Shown here: one piece after another, positions 33,862 to 41,548 of the stretch | Layout of the letters: the number at the start of each line of letters is the position of its first letter | How positions within the stretch are numbered: position 1 is the first letter of the stretch | Source: Paenibacillus periandrae | GTDB taxonomy: Bacteria > Bacillota > Bacilli > Paenibacillales > NBRC-103111 | Assembly: GCF_022458865.1 (NCBI RefSeq) | Contig: NZ_JAJNMU010000022.1 | Coordinates: 62,001-126,000 of the forward strand | Direction: 5' to 3' | Length of the DNA stretch: 64,000 nt | Translations under genes and position numbers: made by a program | Notes under the pieces: model-generated | Databases searched by the model: none | Told to the model about the DNA's origin: nothing | What the model saw: the letters and a program-made list of their open reading frames with translations, nothing else

Positions 33862-34473
33862 ATGTTTAAATATACTTTGAAAGTTACGGTTATGGCTGCA
33901 TTGCTTTGGACAACTTCTATTGTAGTTACTAACGCCGATGGAGGTTCAACCAACCCACAAGCAGGAACCATTGACGACCCTGTCATCACCAAGAGTTATT
34001 TTGAACAAAACATTAAATTAAAAGTTGCTGAGGAACTAAACAAGCAAACCATTACAGAAGAAAAAGTTAAACAAATCATTGCTAGTGAACTTTCTTCATC
34101 TAAGCCAAATCCAGGGGATAGTGGCAAGACAACACCTACTCCCGTAGTGGACGTTCCCAGTCAGACGGGTAGTTCAAATCTATCGGTAATTAAGCTTGAT
34201 CCAGGCCAATCCATCTACGGTGGGGCAGGAACAGAAATTATCATTCGAACAGGCAGAGTCACAATTGTCAGCTCAGACGATAATGGGATCCCCGATGTAA
34301 CCTCGGGTAAAGATATCGCTGCAGGAGCAGTTGTTGACTTAAATCATCTGCTTATAGTTCCTCGCGATGGGCGAGGCATTAAATCAGACCCTAAGCTTAA
34401 GCAGGATATTTATGTAATGATACGTGGTTCGTATTTGATCACCAATGCTGACGGCAGTAAAGTAACTACATAA
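33862..34473 (+). CDS. Exported protein of unknown function
   Basis: A 203-residue protein with a signal peptide (about 1-25), a charged Lys/Glu helical part (about 43-78), a Pro/Thr/Ser linker (about 80-105) and a C-terminal beta-rich domain (about 108-203). That domain reads GQSIYGGAGTEIIIRTGR, DVTSGKDIAAG, NHLLIVPRDGRGIK and YVMIRGSYLI. I have seen this C-terminal pattern in other exported Firmicute proteins, but it has no named function that I can give. ATG 33862 follows TAGGAGGA; an ATG at 33844 lacks a ribosome binding site. It directly follows the S-layer terminator, so it may be a minor surface protein. Confidence 0.75.
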   Translation: MFKYTLKVTVMAALLWTTSIVVTNADGGSTNPQAGTIDDPVITKSYFEQNIKLKVAEELNKQTITEEKVKQIIASELSSSKPNPGDSGKTTPTPVVDVPSQTGSSNLSVIKLDPGQSIYGGAGTEIIIRTGRVTIVSSDDNGIPDVTSGKDIAAGAVVDLNHLLIVPRDGRGIKSDPKLKQDIYVMIRGSYLITNADGSKVTT

Positions 34474-34502
34474 ATTTTGCCCAATATGACAATTGTTTAT
34501 AC

Positions 34503-34531
34503 GAGTGCTGATCCGTGCAATGGCCATACTA
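34503..34531 (+). promoter_or_regulatory. Sigma-G type promoter of the SASP gene
   Basis: GAGTG (34503-34507), 17-bp spacer and CATACTA (34525-34531). The -10 fits sigma-G CATnHTA fully and the -35 differs from GAATG by one base. The spacing to GTG 34562 is right for a short leader. Confidence 0.6.
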
Positions 34532-34561
34532 CGATTATCATGGATCGGGAGGTGAATGACT

Positions 34562-34828
34562 GTGGCTAGTCGTAAGAAGATTGTGCCGGAAAGCCATCAA
34601 GCCCTTGATTTGCTAAAGTACGAAATAGCAGCTGAAATGGGATTGCCGGTAGGTAAATCTTTGGCTGATATGAATGTTGAATTTGCTACTGAATTAGGTG
34701 GAATATCATCAAGTTCAGTCAAGGAAGATTATTGGGGACACATCACATCCAGAGATGCTGGAGCTGTAGGCGGAGCGATTACAAGCAGGTTAATTAGGAA
34801 AGCCGAAGAAACGATGTTTAGTTTATAG
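34562..34828 (+). CDS. Alpha/beta-type small acid-soluble spore protein
   Basis: These proteins coat forespore DNA and protect it from UV and heat, then are degraded at germination by the GPR protease. The 88-residue product has LLKYEIAAEMGL, which includes the GPR cleavage region, and the second DNA-binding motif EDYWGHITSRDAGAVGGAIT followed by SRLIRKAEE. GTG 34562 after GGGAGGTG (34548-34554) is preferred to ATG 34556, which is too near the ribosome binding site. A sigma-G promoter is visible upstream. Confidence 0.92.
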   Translation: MASRKKIVPESHQALDLLKYEIAAEMGLPVGKSLADMNVEFATELGGISSSSVKEDYWGHITSRDAGAVGGAITSRLIRKAEETMFSL

Positions 34829-34866
34829 CACATATACTAAGATTAATTAGAACTCATGCAAATTTA

Positions 34867-34895
34867 TTGACAGTACCCTACAAATCCAGTAACAT
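34867..34895 (+). promoter_or_regulatory. Sigma-A promoter upstream of metK
   Basis: TTGACA (34867-34872), 17-bp spacer, TAACAT (34890-34895): a strong match. A terminator hairpin (34921-34953) stands between it and metK, so reads from here may be attenuated. Confidence 0.65.
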
Positions 34896-34920
34896 AACTA
34901 AAGAAGGTCATATTGAATGT

Positions 34921-34953
34921 AACCTTTTCCGATAGGAAAGGGTTGATTTTTTT
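34921..34953 (+). terminator. Terminator/attenuator hairpin in the metK leader
   Basis: AACCTTTTCC (34921-34930), loop GATA, GGAAAGGGTT (34935-34944, one G-U), then GATTTTTTT. GAAGGT just upstream (34904-34909) could pair with ACCTTT of the left arm and compete with the terminator. It may instead simply end the SASP transcript, with metK driven by TTGTCC-N16-TAGGAT (34952-34979). Confidence 0.65.
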
Positions 34954-35026
34954 GTCCATGCTTCATCTCATCATAGGATTAAGAAGAAGCAATTTTCTAC
35001 GAAAATTTTAAGGAGGTCGATAGTAT

Positions 35027-36235
35027 ATGTCATCAACACCACGCGGTCGGCGCTTATTTACATCAGAATCAGTAACTGAAGGACATCCAGATAAAATTTG
35101 CGATCAAATTTCTGATGCTGTACTTGACGCATTTTTGGCTAACGACCCAAATGCTCGTGTTGCTTGCGAAGTTTCGGTTGCAACCGGCTTAGTGTTAGTT
35201 ATTGGAGAAATTTCAAGTCAATCTGAATATGTAGATATTCAATCTATTGCACGTCAAACTATCAAGGATATCGGTTATACTCGCGCTAAATTTGGATTTG
35301 ATTCCCAGACTTGCGCAGTGTTGGTTTCTTTGAATGAACAATCAGCTGATATCGCACAAGGCGTTGACCGTGCTCTTGAAGCACGTGAAGGTTTAATGTC
35401 CGATGATGAGATTGAAGCCATTGGAGCAGGGGACCAAGGAATGATGTTCGGATTCGCGGTGAATGAAACTCCTGAGCTAATGCCGCTTCCTATTTCTATT
35501 GCACATCAACTTTCACGTAGATTAACAGAAGTTCGTAAAAATGGTACATTGCCTTACCTGCGTCCTGATGGCAAAACTCAAGTAACGGTTGAGTACGATG
35601 GAGATACACCAGTGCGTGTAGATGCTATTGTAGTATCGACCCAGCACAGTGAAGATACAACATTGGAACAAATCCAAGCAGATATCAAAGAACATGTCAT
35701 CAAGCCGATCGTACCTGAGAAATTCCTTGATGCCGATACTAAATATTTCATTAACCCAACAGGCCGCTTTGTAATCGGTGGACCTCAAGGGGATGCTGGT
35801 CTAACAGGACGTAAAATTATCGTAGATACATACGGTGGATATGCACGTCATGGCGGCGGAGCTTTCTCCGGTAAAGATCCGACAAAAGTAGACCGTTCAG
35901 GCGCTTATGCTGCACGGTATGTTGCTAAGAACATTGTAGCAGCAGGTTTGGCTGATAAATGCGAAGTGCAATTGGCTTATGCCATTGGTGTCGCGCGGCC
36001 AGTGTCGATTGCTGTAGATACATTTGGCACAGGAAAAGTTAGCGAAGAAAAGCTGGTTGAAGTGGTTCGTGCACATTTTGACCTGCGTCCAGCTGGTATT
36101 ATTAAGCAGCTTGAGCTTCGTCAACCTATTTACAAGCAAACTGCCGCATACGGACATTTTGGTCGCACAGACGTAGATCTTCCTTGGGAGCGTACAGATA
36201 AGGCTGAGTTGTTAAAACGCGATGCGCTTGCATAA
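35027..36235 (+). CDS. metK: S-adenosylmethionine synthetase
   Basis: MetK makes SAM from methionine and ATP. The 402-residue protein contains FTSESVTEGHPDKICDQISD, GAGDQGMMFGFA and GGGAFSGKDPTKVDRSGAY, covering the ATP, methionine and metal sites. Codon use is strongly biased, as for a highly expressed gene. ATG 35027 follows AAGGAGGT. In many Firmicutes metK is under a SAM-I riboswitch; I see no S-box here, only the short hairpin at 34921-34953. SAM from MetK would also serve the two methyltransferases at the end of the window, though that is not specific. Confidence 0.96.
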   Translation: MSSTPRGRRLFTSESVTEGHPDKICDQISDAVLDAFLANDPNARVACEVSVATGLVLVIGEISSQSEYVDIQSIARQTIKDIGYTRAKFGFDSQTCAVLVSLNEQSADIAQGVDRALEAREGLMSDDEIEAIGAGDQGMMFGFAVNETPELMPLPISIAHQLSRRLTEVRKNGTLPYLRPDGKTQVTVEYDGDTPVRVDAIVVSTQHSEDTTLEQIQADIKEHVIKPIVPEKFLDADTKYFINPTGRFVIGGPQGDAGLTGRKIIVDTYGGYARHGGGAFSGKDPTKVDRSGAYAARYVAKNIVAAGLADKCEVQLAYAIGVARPVSIAVDTFGTGKVSEEKLVEVVRAHFDLRPAGIIKQLELRQPIYKQTAAYGHFGRTDVDLPWERTDKAELLKRDALA

Positions 36236-36276
36236 TATTTTTAAGACAAGCTATTAAATAAGCTATAAAAGAGAAG

Positions 36277-36305
36277 GCAGGTGGGATGATACCCATCTGC
36301 TTTTT
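36277..36305 (+). terminator. Terminator of metK
   Basis: GCAGGTGGG (36277-36285), loop ATGATA, CCCATCTGC (36292-36300, one G-U), then TTTTT. Confidence 0.85.
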
Positions 36306-36434
36306 GTTTGTTAAGGTACACCATTATTACATATTTGGACACCATTATATATTTTAAGGTGCAAATAACGTAACTTTTTGACTGGTTATAGAGTCTATAA
36401 TGAGTAGAACGGGAATAAGAAGGGAGAACGCAGC

Positions 36435-39056
36435 GTGGTTAAGCACAATAAATTAGGGATGAAAGTCATAACAATCGCACTATCCGCTATGATTCTTTTA
36501 TCGCCAATTATAACAACTGACAAAGTTTTTGCAGATGAGCCAACGGTTACAGAGGTTAGTCAAGAGATATTAACTTCGGGTGCCATTATGAAAAAATATG
36601 TGTGGAAATCAATTCGCAACAAAAAGGAAGTAACCGTGAACGGAAATGTAGTTGAGGTGGATTTGACGAATCCGCTAGTCAAGCTTGATGTCATGAGTGG
36701 TACAAACAATCAATTCACGAAGAAACAAAGTGTACTGGGTATGACAACGGAAACCGGAGCTGTTGCCGGTATTAATGGCGATTTTTACAACACCCAAGCT
36801 GAAGGTGTCCCGATGGGCCCTGAAATAGCGAATGGACAATTGATGGCAACTCCGCCTTATTTACCGGGTTTCTATACATTTGCGTTATCCAAAAATAATG
36901 TACCTATCGTCGATTTATTTACGTTTCAAGGTAGTGTAACCGCCAAGGATGGAGCTAAATTCACATTGGGCGGTATTAACAAAACGTATTACTGGTTCGA
37001 GCCAGGTGGAGAGCACAGCCATATTGATGCGATGTTTATGTATACCAATGCGTGGGGACAGGCTGACCGATCTAATGATGGGACCACTGTGCCTACTGAG
37101 GTTTTGGTCGAAAACGGAATTATTAAGCAAATTGCGGAGAATACAATCATTAATGTCATAGCGCCGAAGGATGGTTATGTATTGAGATCATCGGGTCTGG
37201 CCGCGGACTTTGTTAAGCAGCATATGAAGGTTGGCGATCCACTTACTGTCGATTATCAAATACTGCCACAGGATGCAAGCAAAACGTATGATACGAAAAA
37301 CTTTAAAATGATGATTGGCGGTCATACGATTATGGTCGATGAGGGCAAACCGGCCGAATTTTCGCGGGAAGTCGACAGTTTATGCTGCAACCGATCAAGA
37401 ACAGCCATCGGCTATTCGAAGGATCAAAAAACAGCTTACCTTATTACCGTTGATAATGCAGGTGATAGTAAAGGTCTTTCGATGACCGAGCTTCAGCAGT
37501 TTATGATCAAAGTAGGCGTATGGAAAGGTATGAATTTGGATGGCGGCGGATCTACACAGCTGGCCACACGTCCTCTTGGTGAAACGACACCGGTTCTTAC
37601 TAATAAAACGGAAACAGGTATTCAACGTAAGGTTGTTAATGGCGTAGGGGTTTACTCAACAGCGCCTAAGGGTGCGGTCAAAGGTCTAGTCATACAAGCA
37701 CCAAGCTTCTTGTTTGTGAACGAGCAGGCGGCATTGGGTTTTAAAGGCTATGATGAGTATTATAATCCACTCGTGGATACTGATAAAATACCGGCTACAT
37801 GGTCTGTTAGCAATGATGTCGGTACGTTTAAAGATAATATCTTTACACCAAGCAAGCCTGGAACTGCGCAAATTAACGCGTCGTCAGGAACAGGCAAGCA
37901 GTCGGTAGGCATCGAGGTTGTCGGGAGAGATCAAATTGCCAGTTTAAAAATTGATGCCCCTAATATGGTGCTGTCCCAGGGTGGCAGCTACAAACTGCCG
38001 GTTATAGCGAAAACCAAATCCGGTAAATCCCGAGAGGTGCCTGCTGAATCGATTCAGTGGGAAGTGCTGGGCATGAAAGCTGAGGTTAAGAACGGCATCC
38101 TGAACGTCATTGATTTGGCAGGAACGAATCAGGCTCAGCTCATTGCACGCTATGAAGGTTTTAGCACAATGCTGACAATTGCCGTAGGTAAGGACAAGGT
38201 TTGGTACGATCTGGAGAAAAATGCGGTCATGACGATGTCGCGTAGTAAGCCTGAGGGTGTAACCTCCTCTGTGTATATTAAAGAAGACCCGAGTAAAAAT
38301 CATTATTTGGAATTAAACTATGACTTCACGCAAGGTAAAGGCACCAAATGGGCTTTTGCCGATTTTGATGCCGGAATTCAAATCGATGGACAGCCTCAAT
38401 TCATGAAGCTTAAGGTCAATGGGGATGAAAGTCTTAATGCTTTGAAGACCGAGATTCGGGATAGTGCAGGTAGTGTTTTCTATGTGGAGCTGGCACCAAT
38501 CCTGAATTGGAAAGGCTGGCAGGTTGTGTCCGAGGATTTGAGCAGCTACAATTTTAAATATCCGATCACGGTAAGAAGCATTTATGTGGTCAATGAGGAA
38601 ATTGGGCAGGATGAACGAGCGGCTAAAGGGAAGATTGAGCTGGATGATATTACATTTACGTATAAAGGTGATATTGTAAAGCCTTCTAACAATCAGGTGA
38701 ATCTGACGATTAATAAAACGACCGTTGCGGTAAATAAGAAAAATATGACGCTTGAGCAGGCACCTGTCATAGTAAGCGGAAATACGCTGATTCCGATTCG
38801 TTTTGTCGCAGATGCATTGGGCGGTACGGTGAAATGGGATGAGAAGGAACGTAAAGTGACGGTGATTCGTGGGGATAAGCTGATCGATTTATGGATTGAT
38901 AATCCGGAGCTTATTATTAACGGGCAAAGAGTGACGGCTGAAGTCGCACCCAAAATCATGAGTAATGTGACCGTCGTTCCACTGCGTATTCTGTCCGAGA
39001 ATCTAGGTTGGAAAGTGACTTGGGATGAGAAAACGCAGCAAATCACTTTACAATAA
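36435..39056 (+). CDS. Secreted phosphodiester glycosidase (NAGPA family) with Ig-like and copper-amine-oxidase-N domains
   Basis: An 873-residue exported protein. Signal peptide about 1-33; NAGPA-type catalytic domain about 85-415 with VAGINGDFYN, RSRTAIGYSKDQKTAYL and the signature GMNLDGGGSTQLATR (about 362-376); then an Ig-like or BIG2-type region (about 420-600), a carbohydrate-binding-like beta domain (about 600-740) and a C-terminal copper amine oxidase N-like stalk domain (about 755-873: PIRFVADALGGTVKWDEKERKVTV and a second half-repeat). NAGPA relatives remove GlcNAc from phosphodiesters; bacterial members act on wall or exopolymer phosphodiesters, but the substrate here is unknown. 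GTG 36435 follows AGGGAGAAC. Confidence 0.85.
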   Translation: MVKHNKLGMKVITIALSAMILLSPIITTDKVFADEPTVTEVSQEILTSGAIMKKYVWKSIRNKKEVTVNGNVVEVDLTNPLVKLDVMSGTNNQFTKKQSVLGMTTETGAVAGINGDFYNTQAEGVPMGPEIANGQLMATPPYLPGFYTFALSKNNVPIVDLFTFQGSVTAKDGAKFTLGGINKTYYWFEPGGEHSHIDAMFMYTNAWGQADRSNDGTTVPTEVLVENGIIKQIAENTIINVIAPKDGYVLRSSGLAADFVKQHMKVGDPLTVDYQILPQDASKTYDTKNFKMMIGGHTIMVDEGKPAEFSREVDSLCCNRSRTAIGYSKDQKTAYLITVDNAGDSKGLSMTELQQFMIKVGVWKGMNLDGGGSTQLATRPLGETTPVLTNKTETGIQRKVVNGVGVYSTAPKGAVKGLVIQAPSFLFVNEQAALGFKGYDEYYNPLVDTDKIPATWSVSNDVGTFKDNIFTPSKPGTAQINASSGTGKQSVGIEVVGRDQIASLKIDAPNMVLSQGGSYKLPVIAKTKSGKSREVPAESIQWEVLGMKAEVKNGILNVIDLAGTNQAQLIARYEGFSTMLTIAVGKDKVWYDLEKNAVMTMSRSKPEGVTSSVYIKEDPSKNHYLELNYDFTQGKGTKWAFADFDAGIQIDGQPQFMKLKVNGDESLNALKTEIRDSAGSVFYVELAPILNWKGWQVVSEDLSSYNFKYPITVRSIYVVNEEIGQDERAAKGKIELDDITFTYKGDIVKPSNNQVNLTINKTTVAVNKKNMTLEQAPVIVSGNTLIPIRFVADALGGTVKWDEKERKVTVIRGDKLIDLWIDNPELIINGQRVTAEVAPKIMSNVTVVPLRILSENLGWKVTWDEKTQQITLQ

Positions 39057-39073
39057 TTAGTTCGTTATAACTT

Positions 39074-39102
39074 CTTACAAACGCGTCGAAATATGGTACT
39101 AT
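39074..39102 (+). promoter_or_regulatory. Sigma-A promoter of degSU
   Basis: CTTACA (39074-39079), 17-bp spacer, TACTAT (39097-39102) with TG at 39094-39095, an extended -10. The leader to degS is about 75 nt. Confidence 0.5.
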
Positions 39103-39184
39103 ATTGCATAGGAGTCTGTTCGGGACTGCAGATTTTGACGAGCAGACTTTTGTGTATGGAATCGCTGGAAGGAGTCGGACTGGG

Positions 39185-40339
39185 ATGCAAGTGGATGCTT
39201 TGGATCGCGTTATTAAAAATGCGATTGATGTCATGGAAAGTAGCAAATATCAAATTTTCGAAATCTGTGAAAGCGTTCGGTCAGAACGACAAGCTCTGAA
39301 CAGCGAATTACAGCAGGTTATGGAAGAAACAACAAACACGATTAATAAAGTTGACCGATTTGAAATGGAGTACCGCCGGGCACGCGTGCGTCTGACCGAA
39401 GTCAGCCGTGATTTTAAACGGTTTAAGGAAGACGATATTCGTGCAGCTTATGAGCTTGCGACTCAAATGCAGACTCAGCTTGCTATGCTAAGAGAAAAAG
39501 AGCTGCATTTGAAAGCAAGACGTGATGATTTGCAAAAGCGAATCAAAAATGTAGATAAGCAGCTTGAGCGTGCCGAGTCGGTCGTATCCCAGGTTAATGT
39601 GGTGCTGGAATATCTGGATGGTGATTTGGATCAGGTTACACGTTTATTGGAATCAGCGAAAAATCGCCAGTTGATAGGGTTGAAAATTATTTTGGCACAA
39701 GAAGAGGAGCGCAAACGGATTGCAAGGGAAATCCATGATGGATTGGCGCAAACCTTGGCTAATGTCGTGCTTCGTACCGAAATAGTTGAACGGATGCTGA
39801 ACAGGGATACCATTAGCTCTGCCAAGGAAGAGCTTGTCGACTTGAAGATTCAGGTCAGAAGCGGGATTGAAGAGGTTCGTAAAATTATTTTCAATCTTCG
39901 TCCGATGGCACTGGATGATTTGGGACTTGTCCCGGCACTTCGCAAGTTCATTCAGGATTATGAAGAAAAAACAAAAATACGCACCAAAATCGAACTGGCT
40001 GGGAAAGAAGCACGGTTGCCCTCGGGAATGGAAGTTGCCATTTTTCGAGTTGTGCAGGAAGCCTTTTCCAATGTACTGAAGCACTCGCAAGCCTCCCATG
40101 TAACATTGGAGCTTACCTATCAACAGCAAATGGTGAAGGTGACCGTCAAGGATAACGGAATTGGTTTTGTAGTCGAGCAGATCGATAAAAAAATCGATAA
40201 AGGCAGTCATTACGGTCTGATGGGGATGCGAGAACGTGTTGAACTGCTGGAAGGCAGAATGGAAGTTGAATCAGACGTAGGTGCAGGGGCGAAGGTCTCA
40301 ATGCTAATTCCTATCAAACTAGAATCGAAGGAGGGGTAA
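39185..40339 (+). CDS. degS: Sensor histidine kinase DegS
   Basis: DegS is a cytoplasmic histidine kinase that phosphorylates DegU and so controls exoenzymes, competence, motility and multicellular behaviour. In 384 residues: an N-terminal sensor region of long coiled-coil (about 10-160), HisKA_3 box with His184 in RIAREIHDGLAQTLANV, then the ATPase domain with EAFSNVLKHSQA, DNGIGF and GLMGMRERVELL. No membrane helix is present, as known for DegS. The frame is open to 39104, but ATG 39185 after AAGGAG gives the family length (385 in Bacillus subtilis). It is coupled to degU. Confidence 0.95.
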   Translation: MQVDALDRVIKNAIDVMESSKYQIFEICESVRSERQALNSELQQVMEETTNTINKVDRFEMEYRRARVRLTEVSRDFKRFKEDDIRAAYELATQMQTQLAMLREKELHLKARRDDLQKRIKNVDKQLERAESVVSQVNVVLEYLDGDLDQVTRLLESAKNRQLIGLKIILAQEEERKRIAREIHDGLAQTLANVVLRTEIVERMLNRDTISSAKEELVDLKIQVRSGIEEVRKIIFNLRPMALDDLGLVPALRKFIQDYEEKTKIRTKIELAGKEARLPSGMEVAIFRVVQEAFSNVLKHSQASHVTLELTYQQQMVKVTVKDNGIGFVVEQIDKKIDKGSHYGLMGMRERVELLEGRMEVESDVGAGAKVSMLIPIKLESKEG

Positions 40340-40341
40340 TT

Positions 40342-41070
40342 ATGGAGGTAACAGCAGGGAGTACGAAACGCAATATTCGATTAGTTCTTGCCGATGACCA
40401 TCAGTTGTTTCGCGAAGGTGTCAAGCGAATCTTAAATATGGAAAATGACCTTGAGGTTGTAGGCGAATGTGGTGACGGGATTCAAGTCATCGAGCTGTGT
40501 AATACACTCAATCCGGATATTGTCCTGATGGATATTAATATGCCTATTGAAAATGGTGTCGTAGCGACTGGCAAGTTGAAGGAAATCTTTCCGGACATCA
40601 AGGTTATCATTTTATCGATTCATGATGATGAGAGCTATGTATTTGAAACGCTGCGCAAAGGCGCGTCCGGTTATTTGCTGAAGGACATGGAAGCCGAGTC
40701 GTTAATTAATGCGATTCGCTCTGTAGTAGCAGGACATGCTTATATACATCCCAAAGTGACAGGGAAGCTGATCAATCAGCTGCGGCGCATGACCTATCTG
40801 GATGAGGTTGGTGTAGCGGGTGCAGGTATTGTCTCCAAGGAAGCAGGAGTCAAGTATATACATAGCGAAAGCAGTCCACTTACAAGAAGAGAAGCGGAAG
40901 TCTTGCGTTTAATGGCGGAAGGTAAAAGCAATAAGATGATCGGTGAATTTTTGTTTATTAGTGAAAAAACAGTCAAAAACCATGTGAGCAGTATTTTGCA
41001 AAAAATGGAAGTTGATGATCGTACGCAAGCAGTTATCGTTGCGATCAAAAACGGCTGGGTCACGTTGTAG
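40342..41070 (+). CDS. degU: Response regulator DegU (NarL/LuxR family)
   Basis: A transcription factor with a receiver domain (about 12-130: acidic pair Asp18-Asp19, phospho-acceptor Asp64 in VLMDINMP, Lys in GYLLKDM) and a LuxR-type helix-turn-helix at the C-terminus (SPLTRREAEVLRLMAEGKSN and SEKTVKNHVSSILQKM). The 242-residue length, including the linker with VKYIHSESSPLT, matches DegU. It starts 2 bases after degS, following GAAGGAGGGG. Both the comF and flagellar genes downstream are known DegU-linked processes in Bacillus. Confidence 0.95.
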   Translation: MEVTAGSTKRNIRLVLADDHQLFREGVKRILNMENDLEVVGECGDGIQVIELCNTLNPDIVLMDINMPIENGVVATGKLKEIFPDIKVIILSIHDDESYVFETLRKGASGYLLKDMEAESLINAIRSVVAGHAYIHPKVTGKLINQLRRMTYLDEVGVAGAGIVSKEAGVKYIHSESSPLTRREAEVLRLMAEGKSNKMIGEFLFISEKTVKNHVSSILQKMEVDDRTQAVIVAIKNGWVTL

Positions 41071-41125
41071 CCTTAGGAACCAACCAACTCGTCGCGGCAT
41101 ATAATGGCTTAAGGAGGGAGCCGCG

Positions 41126-41524
41126 ATGATGGTGGGGTTATTATGGATTGTGGGCAGCTATGCTGCCAGTATCGTCTTGATGCATTGGTATTATCGGCGG
41201 GAGCTTCAGACAAACCCGAAAAAAGTATATGTCTGGTTGATCACTTATAATAATCAAACACAGGTGGAATGGTTCATTCGATCCTTGCAGTTCTTCTCCA
41301 AGCTAAAGGGTAGAGATATTCAGATGATTATAGCGGATCAAGGCTCAACGGATGAAACGTTGGCGATTGTTGAACGGCTGAGGATAACTTATCAAATTGA
41401 GATTCAAAGCTTTGATGAACAAAATACGCTTGATGAATGGATAGCACGACACGAAGATCAGCAGGTTATGGTAATTCGGCTAGGGCATCAAGAAATTTTA
41501 GAAACCGCTTACAAAATGCTGTGA
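41126..41524 (+). CDS. Small glycosyltransferase-like membrane-anchored protein
   Basis: A 132-residue protein with one N-terminal helix (about 3-20) and a single Rossmann-like half resembling the start of a GT-A/GT2 glycosyltransferase: VYVWLITYNNQTQVEWFIRSL, then IIADQGSTDETLAI (about 70-83), like the nucleotide-binding D-x-x-S-x-D-x-T motif. The acceptor half and the catalytic DxD with its domain are missing, so it is too short to be a full enzyme. ATG 41126 or 41129 follows AAGGAGGGAG, so it looks like a real, translated gene and not debris. In Bacillus subtilis this slot between degU and comFA holds yviA (DegV family), which is unrelated. Function unknown. Confidence 0.65.
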   Translation: MMVGLLWIVGSYAASIVLMHWYYRRELQTNPKKVYVWLITYNNQTQVEWFIRSLQFFSKLKGRDIQMIIADQGSTDETLAIVERLRITYQIEIQSFDEQNTLDEWIARHEDQQVMVIRLGHQEILETAYKML

Positions 41525-41548
41525 AAATTCAGGTGGTAAGGGTGAGAG

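Noticed and set aside
34829..35026. SAM-I riboswitch (S-box) before metK
   Set aside because: The expected conserved helices and the AGAGAGGTGGAGGGA-like segment are not present; only one terminator hairpin is visible.
36378..36401. Promoter TTGACT/TATAAT before the NAGPA gene
   Set aside because: The spacer is 12 bp, too short for sigma-A.
39104..39184. Earlier degS start
   Set aside because: It would lie at the predicted transcription start and add 27 residues not found in DegS; ATG 39185 has AAGGAG.
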